A program made the translations under genes and the position numbers. A DNA stretch of 64,000 nucleotides from Whalleya microplaca (taxonomy: Eukaryota; Ascomycota; Sordariomycetes; Xylariales; Xylariaceae): contig MU385717.1 in assembly GCA_022497155.1 (NCBI GenBank), forward strand, positions 248,001-312,000. Reading direction: 5' to 3'. The notes under the pieces are model-generated. The model searched no databases. It was not told where the DNA came from and saw only the letters and a list, made by a program, of their open reading frames with translations. Position 1 is the first letter of the stretch, and the number at the start of each line of letters is the position of its first letter. Below are positions 56,401 to 61,315 of this stretch, one piece after another.

Positions 56401-57489
56401 GGTTGGGATCGGGAACAGCCGTTGCAACGGGCGTACCTCCGACATCACAGTCTCACTGGGTGCGATTGACGGCTCATAACGCTGCCGCGAGTCGACAACC
56501 GTCGTGTCATCGACATCGACGTCCTCGAAGCCACAGGGCGTCTGCACATAGCCGCGGAGCGAATTCACGGGACCGAAGAGTTTCGGGTCAACCACAGAGG
56601 ACCCCTTACGAACGGGCTGGCGAGGGGGCTGTTGAGGGGGCGGACGAGGGGGTACGTCAAAATGCGACTCATGGATGGATTGCAGATCGATGGGCCGGCC
56701 CGCCAGGCTCTGAGCCGAGCCATAAGCGAGACCAGAGTCGAATTCTTCACTGGAAGTATCGTCGTCATCCGAGGCGGACTCCCACTCGGAGTCGTCCGAG
56801 GACGAATCGCGGTGGGGCTTGGAGCCCCCAATGCCGCGATCTAAGTTTCCGCTATTCGTGCGGTGGAAGTGACTAAGGGCGGCCGCGGCACCGACAAGCT
56901 TTGACGGCCGGGATCGCCCAGCGGCCCGCTGGTCCTCGGCGTTCTGCTTCCGCGCTATCTCCGCGAACTCCTTCCCCAGCGCGATGATCTCCTCGTCGGT
57001 CTGCGCGTTCCGCGTCCGCGCCGGAGGCCTCTGCGGGTCATTGTTGTTGTTGTTGTTGCCACTTCTTCTCCTTCGTGGCGACGGGGGGCTGAATTCACGG
57101 CTCAAGTGACGGTCGATGTAGCCCCTCCCGTAGGCCAGGTCGGAGCCTACGGAAGACGAGGAGGAGTTCCCGAACCGCAGGAAGCGGCGGCTGCGCTTCT
57201 TCTTGACGCGACGGTGGTGTTTTCGGCCACTTCCCGAAAAGAAAGTGCCGAGCCCAAACTTGGAGGGGCGGGAGATGTTCAATAGTGAGGAAGAGGTGGA
57301 GGAGGAAGTGGAAGAGCTCGAAAACGCACGCGATCGCGGGTCGGCTGTTTCGTACTGTTGTGGTTCTTCGTAGCGCGGGATAGGCATTGGAGGTTCGTTC
57401 TGAAGTTGCTCTCTAGAATCCCGGCGTTCTTTGCGCCGCCGGCGAGAGCTCTCAGGACTCCACCGGCGACCATGCTCTCTGGTCATCAT
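35482..57489 (-). CDS. lah: Giant leashin-like (involucrin-repeat) tether protein, 7278 aa
   Basis: An unbroken ~20-kb exon (57489-37150) plus a 1.5-kb 3' exon (36978-35482). Regions in order: Ser/Arg-rich N-terminus with FGLGTFF, KKKRSRRFLRFGNSSSS; a charged DRRE/KDERKDER stretch (nt 55600-56070); eight KSKKKSKRDSG-type repeats (52590-53570); an 8-aa EEAxIPQA array; EP-x-x tandem repeats; about 24 KKSKKDKKKKR clusters set in acidic Pro/Glu/Ser sequence; four IAASYLES motifs; a coiled coil (about residues 6800-6956); and a conserved globular C-terminus (WVLRFSKFSDMRACRLTSE, FVFTRYLFGMDREQRQKLK, AEYMMLPPLQPEYD). Proteins of this build are annotated in fungi as involucrin repeat proteins. Leashin, which tethers Woronin bodies to septa or cortex in Neurospora and Aspergillus, has this giant, conserved-ends, variable-middle design (established knowledge). 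The leashin assignment is inference, about 0.6. Start: first in-frame ATG pair at 57489; an acceptor-like TTGACAG just upstream suggests a possible extra 5' exon. Confidence 0.85.
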   Translation of the reverse strand: MMTREHGRRWSPESSRRRRKERRDSREQLQNEPPMPIPRYEEPQQYETADPRSRAFSSSSTSSSTSSSLLNISRPSKFGLGTFFSGSGRKHHRRVKKKRSRRFLRFGNSSSSSVGSDLAYGRGYIDRHLSREFSPPSPRRRRSGNNNNNNDPQRPPARTRNAQTDEEIIALGKEFAEIARKQNAEDQRAAGRSRPSKLVGAAAALSHFHRTNSGNLDRGIGGSKPHRDSSSDDSEWESASDDDDTSSEEFDSGLAYGSAQSLAGRPIDLQSIHESHFDVPPRPPPQQPPRQPVRKGSSVVDPKLFGPVNSLRGYVQTPCGFEDVDVDDTTVVDSRQRYEPSIAPSETVMSEVRPLQRLFPIPTSDPARFDATRGSIVSLQQDLPSRSRPSPVPIQQPKPIAPVSTKVFDSVETESMYSRRSSSGKALAEAATAGVAGAAIGAALSSDRSKDERERNRGRRERDAKPRIKPLTTSARDERDGKRESRETLRDDRYDKRREKERKEDLDYMREVIFREDRNDRRREKEREVNPDYEREYRYRERKAPKVDPEPEREPVKEKREKRRRDKPRDDGYDMAEYLRRREEALRKDDRKDERKDERKDERKEERKEDRLGDGKVSRNEESRRDEHREEKSASRSELDSYKRLPDPGFPAQGGPIDPFQFQVADDAFQTPTYATPNRPLTPNVITVEREPDFSRLDLMAEDLHPPERLSRRDSYERELRDAREIYETTEHATAPVSGAALAAAAAAVTAEDRRGRSRGRGDNASSRRSESPKKRQMDAIQEEANRYYREVELARKLKEEETRSRSSSPERSVVDKWKHKVDRKPSIEEIVSPPQMEHPKQKSPYDGPDADVRIDNVLQHPNELYRFQIPRVEGLSTGGLPVFRARDPSAERERPLLNVVRPTPVPTPVPTPLLEKPRATERSSEPRKKVAPDAPKTTPDVAIGPRGEVVPVPSTPSSKAVSWGENQTKHYVVESPERQDDPYSGPRVVTPAQTPKSRGKMSGWGIIAAAVGGVGAGVAASSLSDSDTTTVVAANRPTPAPRDRERAAKRKSSVKVENTYDKPPTPGPKPSSPRHTRMPGAFAEDPAFTASIAAGLEGSGFDPNIVIDDASFHRRDSPPGSNESGAYPSPSADPLADSTSRGGQDHGFVIGEVPETPADESDIAIRASEILNKLSKKDKRRMERAGKRDSVEKPEIIIEGTPAESSRSKPADSRAPSSSKLSNREQKRQSRDDIVAGDANPRDRESGAADQWEDTPVKRSREAKKPIVVQEASKTRNILENLRMSVPVDAFQDLRDTETVLPEDDWDSPKESKKKSQRESGAYDLPSQSAPAPVSNDPGKSSRNLAGFDVNRALDDRRDQPEKSRTPTRGSGAIDSPSRPALASELSKESSYGIPDAYTIPALEDERDTPKKSKKKSKRDSGLYNSPSGFAPTPELSEQVYERHADAEVTTVRVDEWDTPRRTKNRRGSITPDSPSTVVTTMAFSESPTTHRTTSDVSYATTVEADNREISKKKTSKRNSGVYDSPSRMGPSAEDIVESPKEMTESFGDLRSEKTAPTEEELSTPKKSKKKSKRDSITYDDSPSRSAAPSEVSTSTSSSKKKSKRDSNNGSLSRSATISEYETEDSRKKSKKERRRSTPGGFPQDDNPEGDGRPPDARSDSFTIVDYDTGSVVSNQTRPDGHRPSSSRSRRDTLDDTKSITSASSPSDRRDRKSSKSEKEQSNNGGTGLFGRLKSSMGIRDVKEESRKAEEDKKNSFLDNADTLGAGVGLADAVVAVASQESRSKATQASSETEAHIIPTTPERRSTPPREEEIIDPEIVHREIRPAIDPHYGDLLPLPPSRPGSPTPELGDDFPPLPDSRPETPEHERHNWRWTPTHARRGSAIETPLSSGRRRSTNGTPLRLKTPSQSAIPIQFRLGQKSTPGSPAVVPSMTPVVGSPDVGSATKSRSRPTSWDSTKEFKPLFLVEKASRSPASRTRDLHHELPHSGVLQEPPRLSFQVCEDTLQKLSGKPSEPPERVQTLPVESFAASAEPTTRAADEPGMIPQAEAAPISQAEEALIPQAEVAPIPHVEEAPVSQDEEASMPQVEEASIPQAEVTSVPRAEVASEPQAERASIPQIEEAPIHQAEEAPIPRAEEASIPQAEEALIPQAEVAPIPVEEASIPQVEEDPIPQVEVAPISQAEVTSQPSNDELTELPNPPLPHEIISRGNTTNLRLLFERSHQAFNDERKAKLQKEKVAESPQQASESPALSSADDSNRSPPKPEPVRSLLKDQKSDNDPNPMLTEKNTDVNVSEDLPALALAQWSTDLGYTKEVIPEDLSKDSAVAAAAPAAVGELAVATVLDNKQPSEEIKDVESQPLTSKDVTNTDVIPVSEVSKPMETSDVPESVAKDIVVNEPVTLPSKKSKKNKKGRKGKSAKTEETPEASTSTETLPDKEEALPPSDIPEHVPEQALEQVPEAALESAPKSVLEAVPEVPEPESAQAPEQIPEPHAELAPKAEPEPADAEGTKTVEQAEPATEPELGPKTAELLTNVKPETGKEAEDIVEVAKEQELEAGPEADTTPTTEAGIEHVAEPKVADEPKPESQVETVKEVTPAIEPETELVINSAAESAVELATELATKPATALAVEPAGESVTEPVPDLAIEPALEPVIEPTTEPATEFATEPAKELVTEPAVEPVMEPVTEPVTEPVTEPVTEPVTESAIEPAMEPTMEPATKYGVEPATEPEVEPTTEPNMNPTTVAAAESAIEPAAELVVESTTEPTTEPATEPAVESAIDTANVPPIELTAQPGFEPPTEPKPEAKLSEEVVEELKAAETVAEPEHETKKEVDPAVEPEATVAFVEADPEAGLEDVSTTVDKAEVETKEGPPLDTPASIPDSQPAYRPISESISRQVPEFTPGPKDHEEPNVEGSSEGILNITQPEPEGPSLEQSLSTPTKKGKKKKNRKSQVEKTPPDDQLVAAGPESTSVVEAPMQPTADKNSPTEVVSASGEGQKQSEETGLFAPVLERFTSIFGKGKKGKRGSWWGEGQAESTGPSTESIQSTKGLRQENNVEDPDVPPVKLDTSIQGPPEKITPQEPLVMEPGVAEELASTSRKPEMKSGRNVEPEEPETKPALNIADEEPFAQEQRDLAPYQESPSLPAVLEADTVVQPGILELLRLQRKSHDVFGSKENDAQPSASQEFKSITEDLPLEEPPKDAETSSNILLPSADSPSPSGPDAKPAVAEPKSEEGLPSIITSDPRQNEQFSPILEPASQEGQLTGDTSKLSESTGHEEQNIVQPHDDPHVVSAATNISPQGSGHQELSDSRSLEHTAAEEPLSQPDILSGVHDTERDLASTDPLEAPLSGVASGEKIHENSAQSIETVEAENVPDVVTGEAASTLSDKPVVNEPQEKMGWQAEIGSKKKGKNKKKLQSTPETLGHEAPPGSPGATETTPESLQITDVMDSPKETETVSDVVKIPAQESIGSTGVDSLPQAAEEKAISQPLETEGKEAVVAIEAEQQGVAEALEAEVATDKVDIASQEAEIAAEEAELAALSTKSMKKLSKKDQKRRRELAEKARVRAEEKASREPEGQISTEPDSVTHKVEGQVMQEVEGEATSLVKKSEDEKSHQDVNPIGPDVEIEASKAEEPPTDPQVGADQAELPVPEPTEPAGDIIEPSADNSGKKSKKKGKKSRQSIDASPLGDEGESRNITKEPVISESGVDGNQPSADQPVAESDSIAPITSDSAAGNQLDIEEPPQAELTPSKKRSKKDKKKRGSTQIEPVASEAPKEVLEPSIEHKDENTQAPPSTGPSIDVDTASSGLQADQAEGVTDDIWPSSKKSKKSKKQQTQTRDDNEDSLISPDASAETRPEPSSNTQEPAAPKEEDPASIPITEKDDEREAQDAQFAEPLEQSVMNSTSEPAIVPFKPDTTFDLGREVPENPPPFVIPPKVEDHPDSATTGFNDQLDTNLSKQPDPSQILSQDSLDQPIDTKVEFNDSTGKEETPQLGSAAVDMPSEELIPPKDSGVAHVDESEGHHEPETLPETESKITGRPQDEAIPEPDEQSNVEDEKRAQPIDAQELTIPTDSQVAPIAPSQDTISVEDSTENVSKPQDESQGPTESSANVNIETELPIDTPTSVLLAGSENELTSHPRDLAEPNTLEPVQTEASLSNQDAIPADNNDNSPAVTKKSKKDKKKRKSKGQDTVESTSASVMPTEDADVNAPTSENVETPAIIPQEEIEPPSRGLSDAPVTTEPEQLTAEARDDDFPSFATKKSKKDKKKKKRGSQIQDAEQSALPAVDSAEQSQPPVHDDNQRPSVDSSDLPALQEPPTLEPPAQEDPVPEPALQEPVIPEDPVQEGTIQEDPVQEDPIKEPALHEPPVPDAEPQHLPAEGDISRQPPSPVPAVSETIVEGPANQPALAMQDLQSQQPASMDASTKSQHTEEQSTRLDQQDEGVVAIEQVPDIVPDEAPRDQEARQEGSELPETVVTEQGPVAEQSSVEEKQSEEKVSRKSKKDKKKKKRNSQTINEDTPSAPGQDALESGSSMQTPADEAKGLENDTVPGEDVHKSTHDPELTVEANKPIESADPILTHDVTEPILDTQPELEVQESTELTPPAELLLGQQTTPTPVDESKQQTSLVDDEASHQVLEKQAEETPIVPPVSEPIETGSSAPVESAKDDEPSSPVSAKKSKKDKKKKRATVLNDDVPLDDSAQASTEATNVPTQAETSISIPLESPRDEDTTESPPSKKNKKDKKKKNASQQDELRQDEQSKATVETAIVPDSDKPMEAESSAPQVSKDGDADSLAPGKEATALEDELVPPQVPTRDVSELANDPTVSEQVETEISAIPKDSTREEAFSPTSPKKSKKDKKKKRPSTLVPESVLAPSAEPEAQVTSQPVEESVETGDAAAAPMSTPATILAEEGLSSDQPTNTGDAPVVNTQDNLSLAEEGISTEQPVQVVDEQIPREPFPEVTARITDPIDTEGVATTSGINELTAVDSSQQDATQALEEQIETVPTSVMPEGGEPVVPAMEEPVPLDEKPEKADVTDLQEQNDEPLAQEPEPVPAEESPITSKEPDPTSPKKSKKDKKKKRASQADRELEVESAPPVEEPEPQSLAPEQTLPEEPVQQPEGPSNVESPAVEAKASENQEEVLPEVATGKKSKKKKKRTSQFEPEAEPMTEPVADPTTKSIAETIAEPIVEPMTEPKIEPRTEPEVSIPLEEPQEPLPAPGPSQDPEEPRDSQVVTEDTQTKAEDATTSADVLPEPSSSKKSKNKKKRASQFEPEVELTIEARAEPATGPATEPTTEPTIEPTTELTTKPISELLSEPVSEPKIEPKAKAEPESTASPEESQEPLPVPDPSQDPEEHRVIPVDTEDTQQTAKDATGSEDVLPEISSKKSKKKKKRASQIDLEPEPETATPSEPSAQTPVAEESRAEEHIKQLDSQSIVEEPAISQEPQQSEEIFPEAVSSKKSKKEKRKAKKSAATVNEPESGLDLAAEHQQVTDEAPNVPVEQLPEPVSAAAPDVSGSPRSDPQDADVNLEPVDTIPNMEVSPETTKSLDLQPETIPEPTLPTDTSDQPTREQIIEPSAKPEVEKADDSVEPTQEPLASSEGIPVTSEAEKTLEESRPDSHASAVVETSQEPADELPELPSKKSKKAKKKGKKTQAPDTPELDPKDTATPDFESQDRFSTEHQEEMAADKEQPIVEEAQLQAIPHDNKPQSIDTSEVVHAQQQEKSAPTPLEVEPPVQRERELVAPVPQESEAEPLATPSEKSKKDKSKLDTQTELESPSETQRPEDQPTRSSDDLQEITMNQPIAQETEPAPEPAPEPAAANDNEWPEFLAKKSKKESKKDKKRRQASGSSMPSEVFEDTPVSVSPEAPQDEQVPGQPSTEEISEIEGQSSKAKDVWESDDFFKPKDQGEDAQPEVKPSYPAESSSKEISEDAVQRPASPSKDEERQIVPEQEPASRATTELPEIIAPAEAISYPRTPSPRVPPSINVDLSPAQLSSHVEHERPFDQTTQPGKKVRTQLDDDDDATVLKLLSAAGDFGFPSLQASPLEAPEWIQPAEPSSNSQVNTESQAPDDLPRGAEDRSAVAEEITPAREIAASYLESQPAKPDDTQATKENKSLRDTSRDGLLPVVTPQREIAASYFEGHPPTKMQVEDKEKIDVSVQEPKETTAITPSRDIAASYLESHSNAPDSMAVDKDILPAQDDKTSEQIHTEDVILSAGEVAASPIESLPEKPKKKKKSKSEDSKAADTETAPSPSAAAGGVALSVETPSGSKKGKKKQKYVDKRTTDTEDIFDDPALRESSEPRALEAGGRSDTDAGDFWSGPDTKKEEQPEASSTKPVERAPSDSQPADQASRNTFTKDDDLESPVVGREVQQDLSQLRSIPRDSPKSTEPATSEIIENLDDLDTSELSSEYHGAPTKPTQESDRSTTSGGLLTSPSNILSTTHDFANFGRASPRSLPPVEEETREDLEHDSQIGGGGPVGKIPYTTETTRDSGFITDSPNPNRRSLATDPGLRDSGVHLRDGTESPPNKKDSRETGARLSWPTAEDKAPAPAPAPAPHTPKPNEARTKKAVLGSETPDLGTPLKKEEEVQGTTDPKKGRSASKYQDVGLGVITTPQQQQGGVQGLQGQRSVSEKIEKTGQESSPQLQELQRRRSASNTSISRLRTPEPLKFRPESPGTHSIRSGSGRSGTNTPPLSLRRVGRQISGDLRSLNSSNSHLASNRPSTPNLSLSTHANASNASRENIIHTHERRSSHNTTPVANEGRVRAKDMTDVYVSNESIHPFIHSIDQSIIHSFYVSIHPSISYYSPISPMSPMLMPSKMPMFIDTYCPQDGYGEGRIGSPRSPTRPHSMRRRQSMQVLELEARIEQLIAENRALADARAQAERNLNQRSNSALTERDAEIESLKASLEWLRNEVTRLTEVNEGLHSANNLLALQHNEKYHRLESQHASAARELEDHRSAKDQFAKTLQQKDAEIQDLRAQLEATKEEVTEMKKQILATKPPDAEFLKLKDEDHFDRRCQQLCSHVQQWVLRFSKFSDMRACRLTSEINDEKLIDRLDNSVLDGSDVDDYLGDRVRRRDIFMSMTMNMIWEFVFTRYLFGMDREQRQKLKSLEKLLSEVGPPQAVRQWRAVTLTLLSKRPAFGDQRNQDTEAVVQAIFQTLSMILPPPTNLEAQIQSQLRRVMREAVDLSIEMRTQRAEYMMLPPLQPEYDASGELAQTVPFNAALMNERSGDASATNEELEARGAIVRTVLFPLVVKKGDDDGVGDDEIVVCPAQVLIARPRQLHHRGVTPSSDAGGAPLSRGATPSMPAQSVVSLQMTDAPPSVME
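36979..37149 (-). other. Stop-free in-frame intron of the giant tether gene
   Basis: On the minus strand the donor GTAAGT (37149-37144) and acceptor CCCACAG (ending 36979) bound 171 bp, exactly 57 codons with no stop. Splicing joins KDMTDVY to DGYGEGRIGSP. The translated intron (IHPFIHSIDQSI-like, from ATGGATG tandem words) is unlike the flanks, which supports it being an intron. Retention would add 57 residues just before the coiled coil. Confidence 0.8.
38788..39215 (-). repeat. Four spaced IAASY(L/F)E motifs in tether protein
   Basis: Within the giant protein, AREIAASYLES, QREIAASYFEG, SRDIAASYLES and a degenerate GEVAASPIES occur about 40-46 residues apart (encoded near 39205, 39083, 38963 and 38826). 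Each is preceded by a TP or similar Ser/Thr residue. Sequence between copies is not conserved. This looks like a repeated short linear motif, not a tandem DNA duplication. Confidence 0.85.
41293..42027 (-). repeat. Tandem ~110-126-aa modules in tether protein
   Basis: Two consecutive modules each run from a lysine cluster with RTSQFEPE or RASQFEPE, through TEP/IEP repeats and EPxxPLPxPxPSQDPEE, to EDxTxxADVLPE or EDATGSEDVLPE, then the next KKSKKKKKR cluster. Their boundaries lie near 42027, 41697 and 41320. The close similarity indicates a segmental duplication. Confidence 0.8.
49379..49438 (-). repeat. Five perfect 12-bp copies (EPVT repeat)
   Basis: GTCACTGGCTCC is repeated five times without a mismatch (plus-strand reading), encoding TEPV units of the tether protein. 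It is the core of a larger imperfect EP-x-x region at about 49150-49700. Perfect identity implies recent expansion. Confidence 0.95.
50928..51355 (-). repeat. 8-aa EEAxIPQA repeat array (24-bp period)
   Basis: About 18 imperfect copies of an 8-residue unit such as EEASIPQA or EVAPIPQA. One copy lacks one residue (AEVAPIPVEEAS), showing indels in multiples of three. The array sits in the N-terminal third of the giant tether protein. Confidence 0.9.
52590..53570 (-). repeat. KSKKKSKRDSGxYDSPSRS repeats, about 50-aa period
   Basis: Eight variants of a basic motif followed by SG-x-YDSPSR occur about every 50 residues (for example KKSKKKSKRDSGLYNSPSG and KKTSKRNSGVYDSPSR). Each has an RxS or KRxS phosphosite-like core and is separated by acidic spacers. 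This family is distinct from the later KKSKKDKKKK clusters. Confidence 0.85.
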
Positions 57490-60205
57490 CTTGACAAATT
57501 GGACCCTTTTTTGGTAGCCGGGTCCATTCAGATTGTGTCTGTCAAGTGACGTTAGAGAGGCGTTACAACAGAGTTGTATACCATGCAAACCGGGTAATGT
57601 TATTGTTTAGTTTAGATTGCGACTAAAAGAACAACGATCTCACACTGAAACCGAGCTGCCGGGCTGCAAGGGTTGGTTAAGCGCCCCCACGTTAATTAAA
57701 AGCAACTACACACTCCTACGACAAAACAAGGTGGCTGGGCCTCTGCGCTCTGCCGGGCCTTTCGCTAGGCTTCGCTAGGGAGATCGGACAAATACTTGAA
57801 AAATAGATTCATTCATCGATTTTCAGCTGCCCGAGCGGGGGATTGGAGGAGGGTTTGGGGATCACGAAATAAAATAAATCCTCTTCACGTGGTCCCCATC
57901 CTGTCAGTGGCTGCCGAAGATAGTCCACCGGCCTATCATGGCCTATCCCGTCTGGATTAATATATACTATGTATGTCGGGAGTGCCACGTCAATGGACTA
58001 GCCGCTTCTTTGCCACTCTCATTGATCTTCCTGTCTTGCCGCTAGCTAATCGCGGGCAGATTACATTATCCCCAACTTATTATGAGACTCCTGACGAGTA
58101 GTAGCAGTAGTTCTTTTTCGTAGATTATGCCCGTCACACCTCTTTAGTAGGACGGGGTCTCATAGATCCCCTTTTACTACTGCTCATTCGTACATCCGTA
58201 CAGAGCACATGCATGTTTCAATCGGATGTCAAGGCGAGGAAGACACGAGTGACGATTACATCTGTTTCAAAAGCTCAGGTTCCGTATTTGCCTTGGTGAA
58301 CGCTACTTGCTGTCATCAACAATGATTTTACGACGCCAACTTCCAAGAGACCAGTTCTTCATCAAAGAATATTCTGTCATTAATCTCTGCAGAGCACTCT
58401 CAATGCATATGTGCTTGATAGTGAGATCTAAGCCGTAGTCGACTACAAACCGAAATGTCATCGGACCCAAATATTGAACATCATACAGACCGCTAGTAGC
58501 ACGAAGTCCTACCTGAGTACGAGTCGAGACACTAAAGCTACTATGTACATAACGGTATGTAGAGCAAGGCAGCAATACTTGGTCGTAGTCGTAGTCGTAC
58601 GATTGGCTCGGCGTCACCTACATCCATATGCAAGTACATGTATGTATGTGGGTAGTGTCATCAATGCCTAGAGTACTTCATCCTTTCCTCTCTTCGTTCT
58701 TTGGTCAACCTCCAGGAAATCTGTACTCTGCTTAAACGAGCCCTAAGTCGATCATTACGTACTAAATCTAAATCTACCGAACAATTCGTCTACCTTCACG
58801 ATGAGATTGTTGCAGTTGGTTTGATATAGGTAGTGAGCCTAGAAACGTCAAAACAATTATACTGTTTAAGGTTGTATGTGTAAGTCTTACATAAGATACG
58901 AGAGGGCGTTGGTGATCTAGGTATTTGAAATATCATTATGGTCCGGCTTTGGCCGCCAACATGGAAACGGCCAGGTTGACAATGCAGCTATAGCTACTTG
59001 GTATACATACCTTAATCAGCTCTTCAGATCCCAACGAGGTTGGCTATATAAAAGTCAACGATAGAGCCTCTCACGCTACTACTTGCGTATGCGTAAGTGG
59101 TCAAACTAGTCCACTCATTTTAAGCTTTGAACCCTTCTTATACCAAGCGGTAAGAGACTATATGTGAACGACTTAAGCATGTTCTCAATTCTATATGTAG
59201 ATCCCAGAATATAAAGTCCACAACGCCAGTAGCTGTTGAAAGCTGCATTGTCTATAGTCGGAACATTTCAATTCGCAATCAAGAAACTCAATGGCAAATA
59301 GTCTCTGGTCACACAGCTACTCATTAAAAATGCACGCAGGCTCATGTCTCTCTATCGGGTGTTAAAGTTTGTAACGGAAAAAAAAAATCAAACAGCTGAA
59401 TCTTATTACATACTAGCATATGTAATGATCAACAGTCAGTTAAGGTCATAGCTATTTCTTATTGCATGTGAAGAATAGGAGTGGTTAGTTGCCTTATCCA
59501 CCTTGAGCATTAAAAGTCGTTTATTAATTATCAGGAGCACCTATTCAGATCTACAGGTACGCAGCCTAACTATAAACAGGGAAAGGAAGAAAAATTGTAC
59601 CATCATCTAAAAGCTGGAGATTAATAAATCCTGAGAAAACTGAAATCAACCCGAGCCGAGTCAAGTCAAGTTACCGGGCCGGAGGTAGGACAAAGGTTCA
59701 GATTCTAGATTCCACCGATGAGCAAGAGAGACAAGAGGTCTCAGCTGCCTTGTATACTCAGTACACACACACATATACAACTTGCGCCACACATCCTTAC
59801 CAAATGAAAGTGACTGCGATGACTGCACGGTAGTTTCACTTTCAACAGAGAACCCGCATGGCGCTTCATCAATTATTAGCTAGGTAGCAAAAAAGGATGT
59901 GAGGAATTATGGCTCCAGGCCTCGGTCGCCCATACCAAGTACTTGGCGTGTCAAATTAGGTCCATTCATGAATCGTTTGCTATCCTGAATATGGAGTAAG
60001 GGACTTCAAACAATATTACAGTTTCTTATGCCCACCTACATGCGTACATACATCCATATACTTACATATATAACTACCTCCTGAGTTAGGTAAGTACTTC
60101 AGTATCTGCCTGGACGTTCCGACGTAACGTTTGACAGTCCATTATGATTGATGCATTTGAAATCTCTACGTATTTTTACGCATTTTGTACGACGGCTTTT
60201 GGCCG

Positions 60206-60206
<1 letters not shown>

Positions 60207-60249
<43 letters not shown>
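60207..60249. repeat. (CA)n microsatellite, about 21 units
   Basis: An uninterrupted AC dinucleotide tract followed by TATATATA, 217 bp before the MITE. Confidence 0.95.
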
Positions 60250-60251
<2 letters not shown>

Positions 60252-60465
60252 ATATATAGAAATAAATGGATTACTTGTAGAGGCGTTGGTTTAGGTTAGG
60301 TCAGGTCTTTTGATGATTGGACAGATTTTGGCGATTTCATTTGGCTACTGTACTCTATAATGAATCCCACCCGAAAGCGAGTGCTAGGCTACTGCAAGTA
60401 GTGTGTTTTCCTCTAATTACTATGTATTGCAGGTGCATGGAGTGACTGGGAGTGGCCTAGCTAAG

Positions 60466-61040
60466 CGGCCCAGGTAGAAAAACCACGGTTATTTTTTAGA
60501 AAAACCACACATCCACTTTGCACAGACGTGACATGAGCTCCCATACAACGTAATATGTAGATCAGTGTCAATCCTATGTGCACAGACGGCTGCATTTGTG
60601 ATACTTTATTTTGTACGTATATCTTACGTAAATTCAAGTATTGTTGATATATAGGCAGTCGACTATAAGGTACTTGAGCTTGCGTATAATATTCATATAA
60701 TTGGAAGTACCTTTTTTCAGGTACTTATACCAGCATATAAATTTGACTTGAATATTAGTACCTCAGACTTAGGTACTTATATCTGTACGTAAAATTTACC
60801 TGAATAAAAGTACCTATTAAAGGTACTTATATTTGTATATAAATCTCACTCAAATGAAAGTACTGTATACGCGATAATGAAGAAAATAAAGTGAATAATA
60901 TCCGATATCTGGGATTGACATTAATCTCCATACTAGTTTGTATGGGAGCTTATGTTGCGTGCGTTGCCGAGATATTCAGTGGGTAAGATTAAAATGAGTG
61001 GTTTTTCTAAAAAATAACCGTGGTTTTTCTACCTGGGCCG
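60466..61040. mobile_element. 575-bp MITE, 43-bp perfect TIRs, 9-bp TSD (MULE-like)
   Basis: The left end (60466-60508, beginning CGGCCCAGGTAGAAAAACCA) is the exact reverse complement of the right end (60998-61040). CTAGCTAAG flanks both sides (60457-60465 and 61041-61049), a perfect 9-bp target duplication. Each TIR contains AGAAAAACCAC twice. Subterminal inverted blocks (AGCTCCCATACAA and its complement) extend the fold-back. There is no transposase frame, so it is non-autonomous. A 9-bp duplication and long TIRs fit Mutator-like elements (established knowledge); the family assignment is inference. It is apparently intact and recent, since both TIRs and the TSD are perfect. Confidence 0.93.
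60668..60865. repeat. Four ~51-bp tandem units inside the MITE
   Basis: AGGTACT recurs at 60668, 60719, 60771 and 60821, and each unit except the last closes with AGTACC before the next begins. Units are therefore both tandem and internally inverted. They fill the core of the element. Confidence 0.8.
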
Positions 61041-61073
61041 CTAGCTAAGCACTAGGTTATCTTATTAGATACA

Positions 61074-61135
61074 GTAGGTACATACATACTACATACATAC
61101 TATATAGTATGATAGTACTGTATGTATGTACCTAC
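61074..61135. repeat. Nested palindrome next to the MITE
   Basis: A 16-bp arm GTAGGTACATACATAC (61074-61089) is perfectly complemented at 61120-61135. The 30-bp loop itself contains the perfect 16-bp palindrome CATACTATATAGTATG (61096-61111). It begins 25 bp beyond the MITE target duplication. Confidence 0.9.
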
Positions 61136-61315
61136 GGTAGTAGATGCAGGGAAAAATTACGCGACTTGGGACTGGATATTGGGACTGGATACGGCTATTG
61201 CGCTATCTATGATCCCTGTACTGAAGTACATAGATACGAAGGGGGGCTACAGGCGAACTCGGGCCAATGATGGGGATTATGACAGCTGAGCGATAGCATC
61301 TGACCTGCTGTAACC

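Noticed and set aside
57490..57588. 33-codon upstream extension of the tether protein
   Set aside because: It starts with TTG, not ATG, and crosses an acceptor-like site; not used as start.
58303..58617. 104-codon minus-strand frame
   Set aside because: No recognisable motif, partly built from a GTCGTA repeat, isolated in a repeat-rich spacer; could be revisited with homology data.
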